From Serratia marcescens subsp. marcescens ATCC 13880 (GTDB lineage Bacteria > Pseudomonadota > Gammaproteobacteria > Enterobacterales > Enterobacteriaceae): a stretch of 64,000 nucleotides of DNA. The stretch's first letter is position 1. Each line of letters starts with the position of its first letter. The stretch covers positions 3,844,001-3,908,000 of the forward strand of contig NZ_CP071238.1 of the NCBI RefSeq assembly GCF_017299535.1, written 5' to 3'. The notes below the pieces were generated by a model. That model saw nothing but the letters and a program-made list of their open reading frames with translations. It searched no databases and was not told the origin of the DNA. A program made the translations under genes and the position numbers. Shown in pieces: positions 53,841 to 64,000 of this stretch.

Positions 53841-55385
53841 ATGAATACACACACTGTTATTTTAGATAAGTTGCGGCATTCCGTGACGCATCCGATTCTG
53901 CGTACCTTTTTGCTCTATGTCATTACTGCATTGATTCTAATCAAGGCGATGGGATACAGCGGTGGAAAAGGTATTGATATTCTTTTTATTGCGCTTACTT
54001 TGCTATTATTATCTATTCATTCGCTTACCCGATACGGCCTGATTATTCCGTTTATTCTGCTGTGCGCGCTGTATGCGCCGGTCGGGGCCATTTACGGTAC
54101 CCCTTCCGCTGCCGTGATGTCCGCCCTGTTGCAAACCAACCTCATAGAAGCGAGGGAGTTTTTGCAGACCCTGCCGGCCAGTTGTTATCTGCTGCCCGCC
54201 GCCATTCTGGTTATGCTGGCCATTCTCGGCCTATTTATTTGGCGGCAAGCCATTTCAAAAAAAACTATACTTCCCTTGCTAGCCCTGCTGATGGTTATCA
54301 TTATCGCCAGAGCCTTCAATGGCGGTGTGGCGAATCTTAAATTGCCTGACTTCTTTTTATCCCTCTACTCGGCTTACCATCAATACCAACAGCAGGTTGA
54401 TGAATTAAGTGCCGGTGCTACAACACCGGATACTTGGTCAATAACCGCAGGCGCACCGACAAATGGAAACTATGTCATTATCGTCGGCGAAAGTATGCGC
54501 AAAGATCATATGTCATTATTTGGTTATCCGGTGTCCACTACGCCGTTTCTGGATAATGCCAATGGACGATTTTACAGCAATTATATTTCCACTGCGCCAA
54601 ATACGTTCGAATCGCTTCCTCGCACGCTGGCTTTGAGCAACGGCCACAACATTGCCATCGGAGATAATATCATCACCCTGGCAAAAGCCGCCGGTCTCAA
54701 AACCCACTGGCTGTCCAATCAGGGCATGTTCGGACAATTCGATACGCCGGTATCAAAAATCGCCATGTTCAGCGATAGCCATTATTTCCTGAAGAAAGGC
54801 GACTTCCAATCGCGCAATACCGATGACGATGCGCTGCTGCCGATATTTGACCCATTATTGCGTCGCCAAGGACAAGGCAATCTGTATGTGCTGCATCTGA
54901 TGGGCTCGCACGCCGACTTTTGCGAGCGGCTTAACGGCGAACCGCCGAGCGTCGAGTCGCCGAATAAGGAGCTGGCCTGCTATCTCTCTACCTACCGCAA
55001 GACCGACCGTTTTATCGAGCAGGTTTATCACAGCCTGAAACAGAGCGGCGCAACGTTTAAACTGTTCTATTTCTCCGATCACGGCCTTTCCCACAAGGAT
55101 ATCGGCGGTGGGCGTTCTTTACGCCACAGCGGCGATACCCGGCAGAATTACCAGGTGCCGTTGCTGGTGCTGAGCGATCGCGACCAACAGCACCAGATCA
55201 TTGATGATCCCTTAAGCGCGTTCGATTTTATCGGGTTGTTTGCCCAAGAGGCGGGAATACGGATTGCCCATCCCGAAGTGATGCCTACGATACGCATCGC
55301 AGATGCAGATAAACGCTGGGTGTTTGACGGGCAGAGAATGGTTGATTTCGATCAGTTGGCTGACGATCCGCCTGAGTTACCCTAA
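53841..55385 (+). CDS. Phosphoethanolamine transferase, CptA/EptA type
   Basis: 514 residues. About five membrane segments fill residues 18-165, then a periplasmic sulfatase-fold catalytic domain. Metal and nucleophile motif VIIVGESMRKDHMSLFGY begins near 212, with Ser218 where EptA has its catalytic Thr; the later metal motif is FYFSDHGLSHKD. Such enzymes add phosphoethanolamine to lipid A core, heptose or other glycans. The first third is visibly AT-richer than its neighbours, and the gene is absent at this site in E. coli, so it may be acquired. The exact acceptor cannot be told from sequence. Confidence 0.8.
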   Translation: MNTHTVILDKLRHSVTHPILRTFLLYVITALILIKAMGYSGGKGIDILFIALTLLLLSIHSLTRYGLIIPFILLCALYAPVGAIYGTPSAAVMSALLQTNLIEAREFLQTLPASCYLLPAAILVMLAILGLFIWRQAISKKTILPLLALLMVIIIARAFNGGVANLKLPDFFLSLYSAYHQYQQQVDELSAGATTPDTWSITAGAPTNGNYVIIVGESMRKDHMSLFGYPVSTTPFLDNANGRFYSNYISTAPNTFESLPRTLALSNGHNIAIGDNIITLAKAAGLKTHWLSNQGMFGQFDTPVSKIAMFSDSHYFLKKGDFQSRNTDDDALLPIFDPLLRRQGQGNLYVLHLMGSHADFCERLNGEPPSVESPNKELACYLSTYRKTDRFIEQVYHSLKQSGATFKLFYFSDHGLSHKDIGGGRSLRHSGDTRQNYQVPLLVLSDRDQQHQIIDDPLSAFDFIGLFAQEAGIRIAHPEVMPTIRIADADKRWVFDGQRMVDFDQLADDPPELP

Positions 55386-55470
55386 GCGGTAAGATGACGA
55401 AAAAGTGCCCGTTGCGCGGCGATTCTATGATAGATTGCGCGCCAGCCCGAGCACACCGATGGAAAGATAA

Positions 55471-55737
<267 letters not shown>

Positions 55738-55753
55738 TCGCCGCAGGACTGAC

Positions 55754-55785
55754 AAGGGCGCCACAGGCGCCCTTTCTCTTTTCAG
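55754..55785. terminator. Terminator between yfhL and acpS
   Basis: AAGGGCGCC-ACA-GGCGCCCTT (9-bp stem) followed on the plus strand by TCTCTTTTC. It overlaps the acpS stop codon and can serve yfhL. Confidence 0.85.
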
Positions 55786-56162
55786 CTTTCGACGATCACC
55801 GTCGCGCAGGCATAACGCCGTTCATCGGCCAGCGAAACGTGGATCGCGGTGACCCCCATCTCCCCCGCCAGTTCGGCGGCGCGACCGTGCAAACGAATAT
55901 TCGGCTTGCCCAGCGCATCGTTGAACACTTCGAACTGATTGAACGCCAGGCCGTTGCGAATGCCGGTGCCGAACGCCTTGGCGGCGGCCTCTTTCACCGC
56001 GAAACGTTTGGCCAGAAAGCGGATCGGCTGCTGGTGCTGCTGATACAGCGCCCACTCGGCGTCGCTCAGCACCCGGCGCGCCAGACGATCGCCGCTGCGC
56101 TCCACCACCGCTTCGATACGCGCCATCTCGACGATGTCGGTACCCAGCCCGAGCACCGCCAT
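55782..56162 (-). CDS. acpS: Holo-[acyl-carrier-protein] synthase
   Basis: 126 residues. Transfers 4'-phosphopantetheine from CoA to apo-ACP. Mg-binding Asp is in [14 protein letters not shown], and the second motif is [19 protein letters not shown]. The start shares one base with the pdxJ stop (56162), so the two are coupled as in E. coli. Confidence 0.96.
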   Translation of the reverse strand: MAVLGLGTDIVEMARIEAVVERSGDRLARRVLSDAEWALYQQHQQPIRFLAKRFAVKEAAAKAFGTGIRNGLAFNQFEVFNDALGKPNIRLHGRAAELAGEMGVTAIHVSLADERRYACATVIVES

Positions 56163-56893
56163 TACCGGCGCGCTTCCCGCATCAACACTTTCATGTCGGC
56201 AACCGCGGCCGGCAGCCCGCTCATCACCGCCTGGCCGATAATCGCATGGCCGATGTTGAGCTCGTGCATTTCCGGCAGCGCGGCGATCGGCTGCACGTTA
56301 TGGTAGGTCAGGCCGTGGCCGGCGTTGACCTTCAGCCCCTTCTCGGCCGCGTAGGCGGCGGCTACCGCGATGCGGCGCAGCTCGGCCTGTACCGCCAGCT
56401 CGCCCTGTGCTTCCGCGTAGGCGCCGGTGTGGATTTCGATGTAAGGGGCGCCCACCGCCACCGCCGCGTCGATCTGGCGATGATCGGGATCGATGAACAG
56501 CGAAACCAGAATGCCAGCCTGCGCCAGGCGCTCGACCGCCACGCTCATTTTGTCCAGCTGGCCGGCGACGTCCAGGCCGCCTTCGGTGGTCACTTCCTCG
56601 CGTTTTTCCGGCACCAGACAGCAGAAATGCGGCTGCAGCTCAATGGCGATGTCCAGCATCTCGTCGGTCACCGCCATCTCCAGGTTCATGCGCGTCTGGA
56701 TGGTCTGGCGCAACAAGCGCACGTCGCGGTCGGTGATATGGCGGCGATCTTCGCGCAGATGCACGGTAATGCCGTCGGCCCCCGCCTGTTCGGCAATGAA
56801 TGCCGCCTGAACCGGATCCGGGTATTGGGTTCCGCGCGCGTTACGTAACGTGGCGATGTGATCGATATTGACGCCCAGCAGCAAATCAGCCAT
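56162..56893 (-). CDS. pdxJ: Pyridoxine 5'-phosphate synthase
   Basis: 243 residues. Condenses 1-deoxy-xylulose-5-phosphate with 3-amino-2-oxopropyl phosphate to PNP in vitamin B6 synthesis. TIM barrel; active-site regions [18 protein letters not shown] and [12 protein letters not shown] with the catalytic His and Glu are seen. It lies 71 bases after recO and overlaps acpS by one base. Confidence 0.97.
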   Translation of the reverse strand: MADLLLGVNIDHIATLRNARGTQYPDPVQAAFIAEQAGADGITVHLREDRRHITDRDVRLLRQTIQTRMNLEMAVTDEMLDIAIELQPHFCCLVPEKREEVTTEGGLDVAGQLDKMSVAVERLAQAGILVSLFIDPDHRQIDAAVAVGAPYIEIHTGAYAEAQGELAVQAELRRIAVAAAYAAEKGLKVNAGHGLTYHNVQPIAALPEMHELNIGHAIIGQAVMSGLPAAVADMKVLMREARR

Positions 56894-56964
56894 GACAACC
56901 TCTAAATACGATTTTCAGTGCCAGCAGTTTACACGCGGGCGCAGGGCGGCAAAAGGGGAAAAGG

Positions 56965-57696
56965 TCAGGCGTCGTCGACCGGCGTATTCGGCTGTTTGCG
57001 CACGAATTGGCGGAACAGTTCGCGGCTCTTCAACGGCTTGCCGCCGAGGTAGGGCTTCAGCGCCATGCGGGTGAAGCGCTTGGCGGCGCGCAGCGTCTCG
57101 GCATCGGGAAAATGCCGCTCCGCCAGCGCGCGCAGTTCGCGCCCGGTGAAGCTGTAATGATCCACCACCAGGCTGGCGATAAAGCCTTTCTCTTCGCGGT
57201 AGCGGTAGGTCATGGCGTCATCCACCGGCAGGCCGCTGCCGGCACAGTGCAGAAAATCGAGGCCGTAGCCGAGATGATGCAACAAAGCCAGCTCGAACTG
57301 GCGCAGCGCCTGTTCCGGCGAACTGTCTTCCGCCGCCAGCGCCTGCAGGCATTGCAAGTAGTCGAAGAACAGCACCGAGTAGTTGGTTTCCTGCTCCAGC
57401 ACGCGCGCCAGCAGTTCGTTCACGTACAGGCCGCTGTAAAGCATCATGCCGCTGAGGGGTAAACCGAGAGAGACCGCTTCGGCGTTGCGCAGCGTTTTCA
57501 CTTCGCCACGCCCGCCCCAGCGCACTAACAGGGGGGTAAAGGGCTGCAGGCAACCCTTCAGATTGGAGCGGCGGCTGCGCGCGCCTTTCGCCAGCAAACG
57601 CACCCGCCCATGACCTTCGGTAAACAGATCCAGCATCAGACTGGTTTCACTGTACGGCCGCCCATGCAGGACGAAAGCGCGCTCCCAGCCGTCCAC
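56965..57696 (-). CDS. recO: DNA repair protein RecO
   Basis: 243 residues. Loads RecA onto SSB-coated single-stranded DNA with RecR in gap repair. An N-terminal OB fold ([20 protein letters not shown]) is followed by an alpha-helical domain. Six bases separate it from era, consistent with the rnc-era-recO operon. Confidence 0.95.
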   Translation of the reverse strand: MDGWERAFVLHGRPYSETSLMLDLFTEGHGRVRLLAKGARSRRSNLKGCLQPFTPLLVRWGGRGEVKTLRNAEAVSLGLPLSGMMLYSGLYVNELLARVLEQETNYSVLFFDYLQCLQALAAEDSSPEQALRQFELALLHHLGYGLDFLHCAGSGLPVDDAMTYRYREEKGFIASLVVDHYSFTGRELRALAERHFPDAETLRAAKRFTRMALKPYLGGKPLKSRELFRQFVRKQPNTPVDDA

Positions 57697-57702
57697 GGAT
57701 CG

Positions 57703-59291
<1,589 letters not shown>

Positions 59292-59470
59292 TTACCAATA
59301 GATCAAGAATGCGTCAAAAACTTGCAGCACACGGAACAGGCCTGCTTCGCCGAAAGCCGATCCAAAGCTGTTTCGTTTGCAGTGGCTCCCAGCAGGAGCC
59401 AACTTTTATCGCTCGAGAAAGTATTCTACAACGAGTGGAAACATAATGCTGTGTTTATATCCCCTTAATC

Positions 59471-59500
59471 TTTCACGCCGCAGTAGGCTGCGGCGTGAAA
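59471..59500 (-). repeat. Strong hairpin between lepB and rnc
   Basis: Perfect 13-bp inverted repeat TTTCACGCCGCAG / CTGCGGCGTGAAA with a 4-base loop, 22 bases after the lepB stop. No T-run follows. It may protect the lepB end or serve as an RNase III-type stem in the rnc leader. Confidence 0.7.
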
Positions 59501-59522
59501 TTGACAGGGAATAAATCAGCGA

Positions 59523-60500
59523 TTAATGAATGCCGCCGATCCGGCTGAAACGCACGCCGGTAGGCCACTCGCCTTCCTGTTTTTCAAAGCTCATCCAGAT
59601 GGCCGTGGCTTTGCCCACCAGATTCTTCTCCGGCACAAAGCCCCAGTAACGGCTGTCCGCGCTGTTGTCACGGTTGTCGCCCATCATGAAGTAATGCCCG
59701 GCCGGCACCACCCACTCCGCCAACGGTTTGCCCGGCTGTTGATAGTAAGCGCCCACCCGATCCTGCGCGTCCGGCACGGTCAGGATGCGATGTGTAACGT
59801 TGCCGAGGCTTTCCTGGCGCTCACGCATGCGAATGCCGCCCGACGGCACGTTATCGTTCAGCGGGATCTGGTAGAAGCCGTTGCTGGCCTCGCCCATGCC
59901 GCTGCGGCTGAACAGCTGCACGAAGTCGCTCGGCTGCGCATCGGCGTAGGTCACGGCCAGCGCGGTATCGCAGGACTGCCCGCTGTTGCAGGACGGCTGC
60001 ACCGTAACGCGCTTATTCACCGGATCGTAAGTAATACGGTCGCCCGGCAGGCCAATCACGCGCTTGATATAATCCAGCTTCGGATCCAGCGGATATTTAA
60101 ATACCGCAATATCGCCACGCTTCGGATGGCCGGTTTCAATGAGCGTCGTCTGGGTAATCGGATCTTTAATGCCGTAGGCATATTTCTCCACCAGAATGAA
60201 ATCGCCAATCAACAGCGTCGGCATCATTGATCCGGACGGGATCTGGAACGGTTCGTAAATAAACGAACGCACCACAAAGACCAGCAGCAGCACCGGGAAC
60301 ACCGATGCGCCAGTCTCTACCCAACCAGGCTGCTTCGCCACTTTCGCCAGCGTTTTATCGTCGACGGCGCCCGCGGTCTGTTCGTTGACCGCCGCGATCT
60401 TCGCGCGGCGGGCCGGCGCCCATTTAAAGCGCTCGAAGCACCAGATGATCCCGGTGACCAGAGTGGCCAACGCCAGGACCAGGGCAAACATATTCGCCAT
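59523..60500 (-). CDS. lepB: Signal peptidase I
   Basis: 325 residues, E. coli length 324. Removes signal peptides at the outer face of the inner membrane. Two N-terminal membrane segments (about 4-22 and 60-80), catalytic Ser in IPSGSMMPTLLIGD and Lys in GDIAVFKYPLDPKLDYIKR. It follows lepA by 32 bases. Confidence 0.97.
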   Translation of the reverse strand: MANMFALVLALATLVTGIIWCFERFKWAPARRAKIAAVNEQTAGAVDDKTLAKVAKQPGWVETGASVFPVLLLVFVVRSFIYEPFQIPSGSMMPTLLIGDFILVEKYAYGIKDPITQTTLIETGHPKRGDIAVFKYPLDPKLDYIKRVIGLPGDRITYDPVNKRVTVQPSCNSGQSCDTALAVTYADAQPSDFVQLFSRSGMGEASNGFYQIPLNDNVPSGGIRMRERQESLGNVTHRILTVPDAQDRVGAYYQQPGKPLAEWVVPAGHYFMMGDNRDNSADSRYWGFVPEKNLVGKATAIWMSFEKQEGEWPTGVRFSRIGGIH

Positions 60501-60532
60501 GCAAACTCCCTCGTTTCGCGAACTCGTCGCGG

Positions 60533-62332
60533 TTACTTGCCGTCTTTACCGACGTGCAGAATGGCCAGGAACGCTTCCTGCGGCAGCTCGACGTTGCCGA
60601 CCTGCTTCATGCGTTTCTTACCGTCTTTCTGTTTCTGCAGCAGCTTTTTCTTACGGCTGACGTCACCGCCGTAGCATTTCGCCAGCACGTTTTTACGCAG
60701 CTGCTTCACGGTGGAGCGCGCGATGATATGCGTGCCGATCGCCGCCTGAATCGCGATGTCGAACTGCTGACGCGGGATCAGATCTTTCATCTTCTCCACC
60801 AGTTCACGGCCGCGATACTGCGAGTTGTCGCGGTGGGTGATCAGCGCCAGCGCATCCACGCGCTCGTTGTTGATCAGCACGTCCACGCGCACCATGTCGG
60901 AGGCCTGGAAGCGCTTGAAGTTGTAATCCAGCGACGCATAACCGCGCGACGTGGACTTCAGGCGGTCGAAGAAGTCGAGCACCACTTCCGCCATCGGGAT
61001 TTCATAAGTCAACGCCACCTGGTTGCCGTGGTAAACCATGTTGGTCTGCACGCCGCGCTTCTCAACGCACAGGGTGATGACGTTGCCCAGGTATTCCTGC
61101 GGCATCAGCATGTGACATTCGGCGATCGGCTCGCGCAGTTCCTGAATGTTGTTCAGCGGCGGCAGCTTGGACGGGCTGTCGACGTAGATCACTTCTTTGC
61201 CGGTGGTTTCCACTTCGTAGACTACCGTCGGCGCGGTGGTGATCAGATCCAGATCGTATTCACGCTCCAGACGCTCCTGAATGATCTCCATGTGCAGCAG
61301 ACCGAGGAAGCCGCAGCGGAAGCCGAAGCCCAACGCGGTGGAGCTTTCCGGCTCGTAGAACAGGGAAGCGTCGTTAAGGCTCAACTTGCCCAGCGCATCA
61401 CGGAAAGATTCATAGTCGTCGGAGCTGATTGGGAACAGACCGGCGTACACCTGCGGCTTCACTTTCTTGAAGCCCGGCAGCGCTTTATCCGCCGGCTGAC
61501 GCGCCTGCGTCAGGGTATCGCCCACCGGCGCGCCGAGGATGTCTTTGATCGCGCAGACCAGCCAACCCACTTCGCCGCAGTTCAGCACGTCGCGATCGAC
61601 CTGCTTCGGCGTGAAGATGCCCAAACGATCGGCGTTATACACCTGACCGGTACTCATGACCTTGATCTTGTCGCCCTTGCGCAGGGTGCCGTTCTTAACG
61701 CGCACCAGAGACACGACGCCCAGGTAGTTATCGAACCAGGAGTCGATGATCAACGCCTGCAGCGGCGCATCCGGATCGCCCTGCGGCGGCGGGATGTCGC
61801 GCACCAGGCGCTCCAGCACGTCGGGCACGCCGACGCCGGTTTTGGCCGAGCAGCGCACGGCATCGGTGGCGTCGATGCCGACGATGTCTTCGATTTCCTG
61901 CGCGGCGCGATCCGGATCGGCGGCCGGCAGGTCGATTTTGTTCAACACCGGCACCACTTCCAGATCCATTTCGATCGCGGTGTAGCAGTTGGCCAGCGTC
62001 TGGGCTTCTACGCCCTGGCCGGCGTCCACCACCAGCAGCGCGCCTTCGCAGGCCGCCAGCGAGCGGGAAACTTCATAGGAGAAGTCAACGTGGCCGGGAG
62101 TGTCGATAAAGTTAAGCTGATAGGTCTGCCCATCCTGCGCTTTATAATCCAGCGTCACGCTCTGCGCCTTGATGGTGATGCCGCGCTCACGCTCCAGATC
62201 CATGGAATCGAGCACCTGCGCAGCCATTTCACGGTCGGTCAAGCCACCGCAGATTTGGATAATGCGGTCAGACAGCGTCGACTTACCGTGGTCAATATGG
62301 GCAATAATGGAGAAATTTCGTATATGCTTCAT
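60533..62332 (-). CDS. lepA: Elongation factor 4 (LepA)
   Basis: 599 residues. Ribosome-associated translational GTPase. G1 [10 protein letters not shown] (about 10-19), G3 DTPGHVDF, G4 NKID, and the unique C-terminal domain with [17 protein letters not shown]. Start [16 protein letters not shown] is invariant. It heads lepA-lepB, with 519 bases of gene-free DNA upstream. Confidence 0.98.
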   Translation of the reverse strand: MKHIRNFSIIAHIDHGKSTLSDRIIQICGGLTDREMAAQVLDSMDLERERGITIKAQSVTLDYKAQDGQTYQLNFIDTPGHVDFSYEVSRSLAACEGALLVVDAGQGVEAQTLANCYTAIEMDLEVVPVLNKIDLPAADPDRAAQEIEDIVGIDATDAVRCSAKTGVGVPDVLERLVRDIPPPQGDPDAPLQALIIDSWFDNYLGVVSLVRVKNGTLRKGDKIKVMSTGQVYNADRLGIFTPKQVDRDVLNCGEVGWLVCAIKDILGAPVGDTLTQARQPADKALPGFKKVKPQVYAGLFPISSDDYESFRDALGKLSLNDASLFYEPESSTALGFGFRCGFLGLLHMEIIQERLEREYDLDLITTAPTVVYEVETTGKEVIYVDSPSKLPPLNNIQELREPIAECHMLMPQEYLGNVITLCVEKRGVQTNMVYHGNQVALTYEIPMAEVVLDFFDRLKSTSRGYASLDYNFKRFQASDMVRVDVLINNERVDALALITHRDNSQYRGRELVEKMKDLIPRQQFDIAIQAAIGTHIIARSTVKQLRKNVLAKCYGGDVSRKKKLLQKQKDGKKRMKQVGNVELPQEAFLAILHVGKDGK

Positions 62333-62851
62333 TATAAAAGTTTTTCTGCCTTGGTATTTCTGAATTACTCGCCTATAGAAACCCGCATGGACCTAAAGCG
62401 ACAGTGAATGGGTGAGGCCGTCTTGCACCTGAATCGCTGCATTCTACATGCCACACCACTGAAAACCTAGCGATCGGTGCAGTGAAGGCATTCTATTATG
62501 CGCCGCTAAATGTTACAGGGCGCCCCGGCGGGTGAAAACAGATGTTAACGCGGACGATGCGGCCTGAACCCAAGGCTTGCCGGTGCTTCGTGGCCGTCAA
62601 ACTCCGGCACTAATACATAACCGGCCACAGCGCAATAAACCCTCTCCGAAATTATAAAAAAAGAATATTTGGATCAACCTCTTAGAATTCCATTTTGCCC
62701 CACTTCCTTTAGGAAAAACCCCATATACGCCACCACCGTCCCTCGGATAGAAAGGGCATGAGCTCCGCGACAAAACATTATTCAGGGCACTACATCGGCA
62801 GCCCACCGGGGTTCACCAGCATATCTGCGTACGTTGATTGGAAGGTGCATT
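62333..62851. other. Gene-free region upstream of lepA (519 bases)
   Basis: No gene, terminator or recognisable operator seen. The part 62630-62780 is AT-richer than its surroundings. It must contain the lepA promoter (minus) and that of the gene at 62852 (plus). A 69-codon open frame on the minus strand (62597-62806) has no support. Confidence 0.6.
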
Positions 62852-63688
62852 ATGATCGATAAAGGGCAAATGCTGAGCCGGCACGATTTTTCAAAGGTCA
62901 ACTGGGGCATACTGGCGGCGGCGGCGCTGCTGTTTAGTGTGGGGGCGGCGCTGTTGGTGCTGCCGCTGCTGAGCAGCATTGACGAGAGCCAGGTCATCAC
63001 GCTGTTGCAGGCCGGCGCGGGCACGATTTTACTCGGCTGTACGCTGCTGGCGCTGCGGCATTATCTGCGTCCGGCGCTGACTTATCGTCTGTACGAGCAC
63101 GGCGTGCGGGTCTTTGACAGCCACCATCACAAAGAGCGTTTCATCCCGTTTGAGAAGATCAGCGACATCTATCGCTTTCGCGGCGGCCAGGCTTTCGGCG
63201 GGCTGTTTGACGTTACGGCGTTCCGCGCCGGTGCGGATCAGCCCTGGTGCACGGTTTTCAGCAACGTCGCCCACTCGTGGCGATTGGCCGACGTAATCGT
63301 CGACCAACAGCTGCAGCAGCGCGGGCCGCTGGCGCTGAATGCGCTCTATCAGGGGGGGACGGTGTCGTTTCACACCATAGAGGGCGACGCGCGCTGGCTG
63401 TGGCAGTTGCTGCTCGGCAAGCGGCAAGGCACGCCGGCCGAAACGCTGCGGCTGAGCGCCACCCTGCTGACGACGGAACGGGGAAACGTGCCTATCGAAC
63501 AGATCCGCACGTTGGAAAATCATCCGCAGCGCGGCATCCGCTTATTCGATGGCCAGGGAAATGTGCTGTTCGCGATTAACTACGATTCGCTGCTCAGCGC
63601 CGATCTGTTCATCGCGCTGTTGGAGCATATGATCCACAACCGCATCCCCGCCTATCACAACCCGGCGATGACGCGGCCATCGGTTTAA
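62852..63688 (+). CDS. Two-TM protein of unknown function
   Basis: 278 residues from the ATG at 62852, preceded by GGAAGGTG; an ATG six codons earlier is weaker. Two adjacent membrane segments (about 18-42 and 48-68) are followed by a soluble domain with a possible PH-like start (YRLYEHGVRVFDSHHHKERF). I do not recognise a family. It sits between lepA and rseC, which adjoin in E. coli, and its stop overlaps the rseC stop by 3-4 bases. Confidence 0.7.
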   Translation: MIDKGQMLSRHDFSKVNWGILAAAALLFSVGAALLVLPLLSSIDESQVITLLQAGAGTILLGCTLLALRHYLRPALTYRLYEHGVRVFDSHHHKERFIPFEKISDIYRFRGGQAFGGLFDVTAFRAGADQPWCTVFSNVAHSWRLADVIVDQQLQQRGPLALNALYQGGTVSFHTIEGDARWLWQLLLGKRQGTPAETLRLSATLLTTERGNVPIEQIRTLENHPQRGIRLFDGQGNVLFAINYDSLLSADLFIALLEHMIHNRIPAYHNPAMTRPSV

Positions 63689-64000
63689 ATCAGCGGGGAG
63701 TTTTCCGCCTGCATGCGCATCGCGGTAGGCGGCAACCCAATCTGCAGCACCACCGGCTGGTAATCGGCCTGCTCACCCAGACGTCGAGCCAAGCGGCGAG
63801 CCAGCATAAAGGCCGCACCACCGCCCAATACGGCGCCGACTGCCGCCGAGGCGTCGCTGCCGAAACAATATTGCAGCAACGTGCCGCCCAACATCATGCC
63901 CAGCAGCGGCGTCAGGTAAACCAGCATGGCGGAGCGCAGCAGGCTGCCTTCCGCGATGCCGACCTCGACGCGCTGCCCCGGTTCGAGCGGCTGATCGATA
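63685..64000 (-). CDS. rseC: SoxR-reducing / sigma-E regulatory protein RseC, C-terminal part
   Basis: The last 104 codons; the gene continues beyond the right edge. RseC is an inner-membrane protein of the rpoE-rseABC operon, also a subunit linked to SoxR reduction. The visible part shows LEPGQRVEVGIAEGSLLRSA and two membrane segments (LVYLTPLLGMMLGGTLL; AAVGAVLGGGAAFML). It is convergent with the gene at 62852. Confidence 0.9.
   Translation of the reverse strand, partial: IDQPLEPGQRVEVGIAEGSLLRSAMLVYLTPLLGMMLGGTLLQYCFGSDASAAVGAVLGGGAAFMLARRLARRLGEQADYQPVVLQIGLPPTAMRMQAENSPLI

Noticed and set aside
60554..62407. 617-codon open frame opposite lepA
   Set aside because: Antisense shadow of a highly conserved gene.
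62597..62806. 69-codon open frame upstream of lepA
   Set aside because: No ribosome site, no recognisable protein, in an AT-rich non-coding stretch.

Overview
The window is chromosomal DNA of an enterobacterium close to Serratia marcescens. The coding sequence is GC-rich, most genes are near-identical in domain layout to their Escherichia coli counterparts, and the gene order follows the E. coli 56-58 min region (bamB-yfgM-hisS-ispG-rodZ-pilW-rlmN-ndk; isc operon; trmJ; suhB; csiE; hcaT; glyA/hmp; glnB; glrR-qseG-glrK-glmY; purL; mltF; tadA; yfhL; acpS-pdxJ-recO-era-rnc-lepB-lepA; rseC). A Serratia-like origin is inferred from this order plus a glutamine-dependent NadE and a spermidine dehydrogenase, an enzyme known biochemically from S. 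marcescens. No rRNA, tRNA, insertion sequence, prophage or CRISPR array is visible.

Layout. Positions 1-8.0 kb hold envelope, translation and isoprenoid genes on the minus strand. 8.1-15.2 kb hold pepB and the complete iscRSUA-hscBA-fdx-iscX iron-sulfur operon, with two abutting IscR-type sites upstream. 15.3-24.2 kb hold trmJ, suhB, a zevAB-like metal importer with a Zur-like box, csiE/hcaT, and the divergent glyA/hmp pair with PurR and NsrR sites.

24.2-35.4 kb is the main accessory block: an all-minus-strand polyamine cluster. In transcription order it reads LysR regulator, aldehyde dehydrogenase, ydcS-ydcT-ydcU-ydcV ABC importer, a second (PatD-like) aldehyde dehydrogenase, Tat-exported spermidine dehydrogenase, and a triheme cytochrome c. 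It reads as a route that oxidises spermidine outside the cytoplasm, passes electrons to a c-type cytochrome, imports polyamines or products, and oxidises aminoaldehydes to GABA or beta-alanine.

35.7-46.3 kb hold nadE-glnB, the glrK-qseG-glrR two-component operon, the small RNA gene glmY, and purL. The glmY control region is readable in detail: a sigma-54 promoter, three TGTC-N10-GACA GlrR boxes and a consensus IHF site. 46.5-53.7 kb hold mltF, tadA, a DUF2157-type membrane protein, pgpC and the murQP/murR N-acetylmuramate system with paired inverted repeats. 53.8-55.4 kb hold a CptA/EptA-type phosphoethanolamine transferase of more AT-rich composition. 55.5-62.3 kb hold yfhL and the acpS-to-lepA block. 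The right end has an unrecognised two-TM protein inserted between lepA and the truncated rseC.
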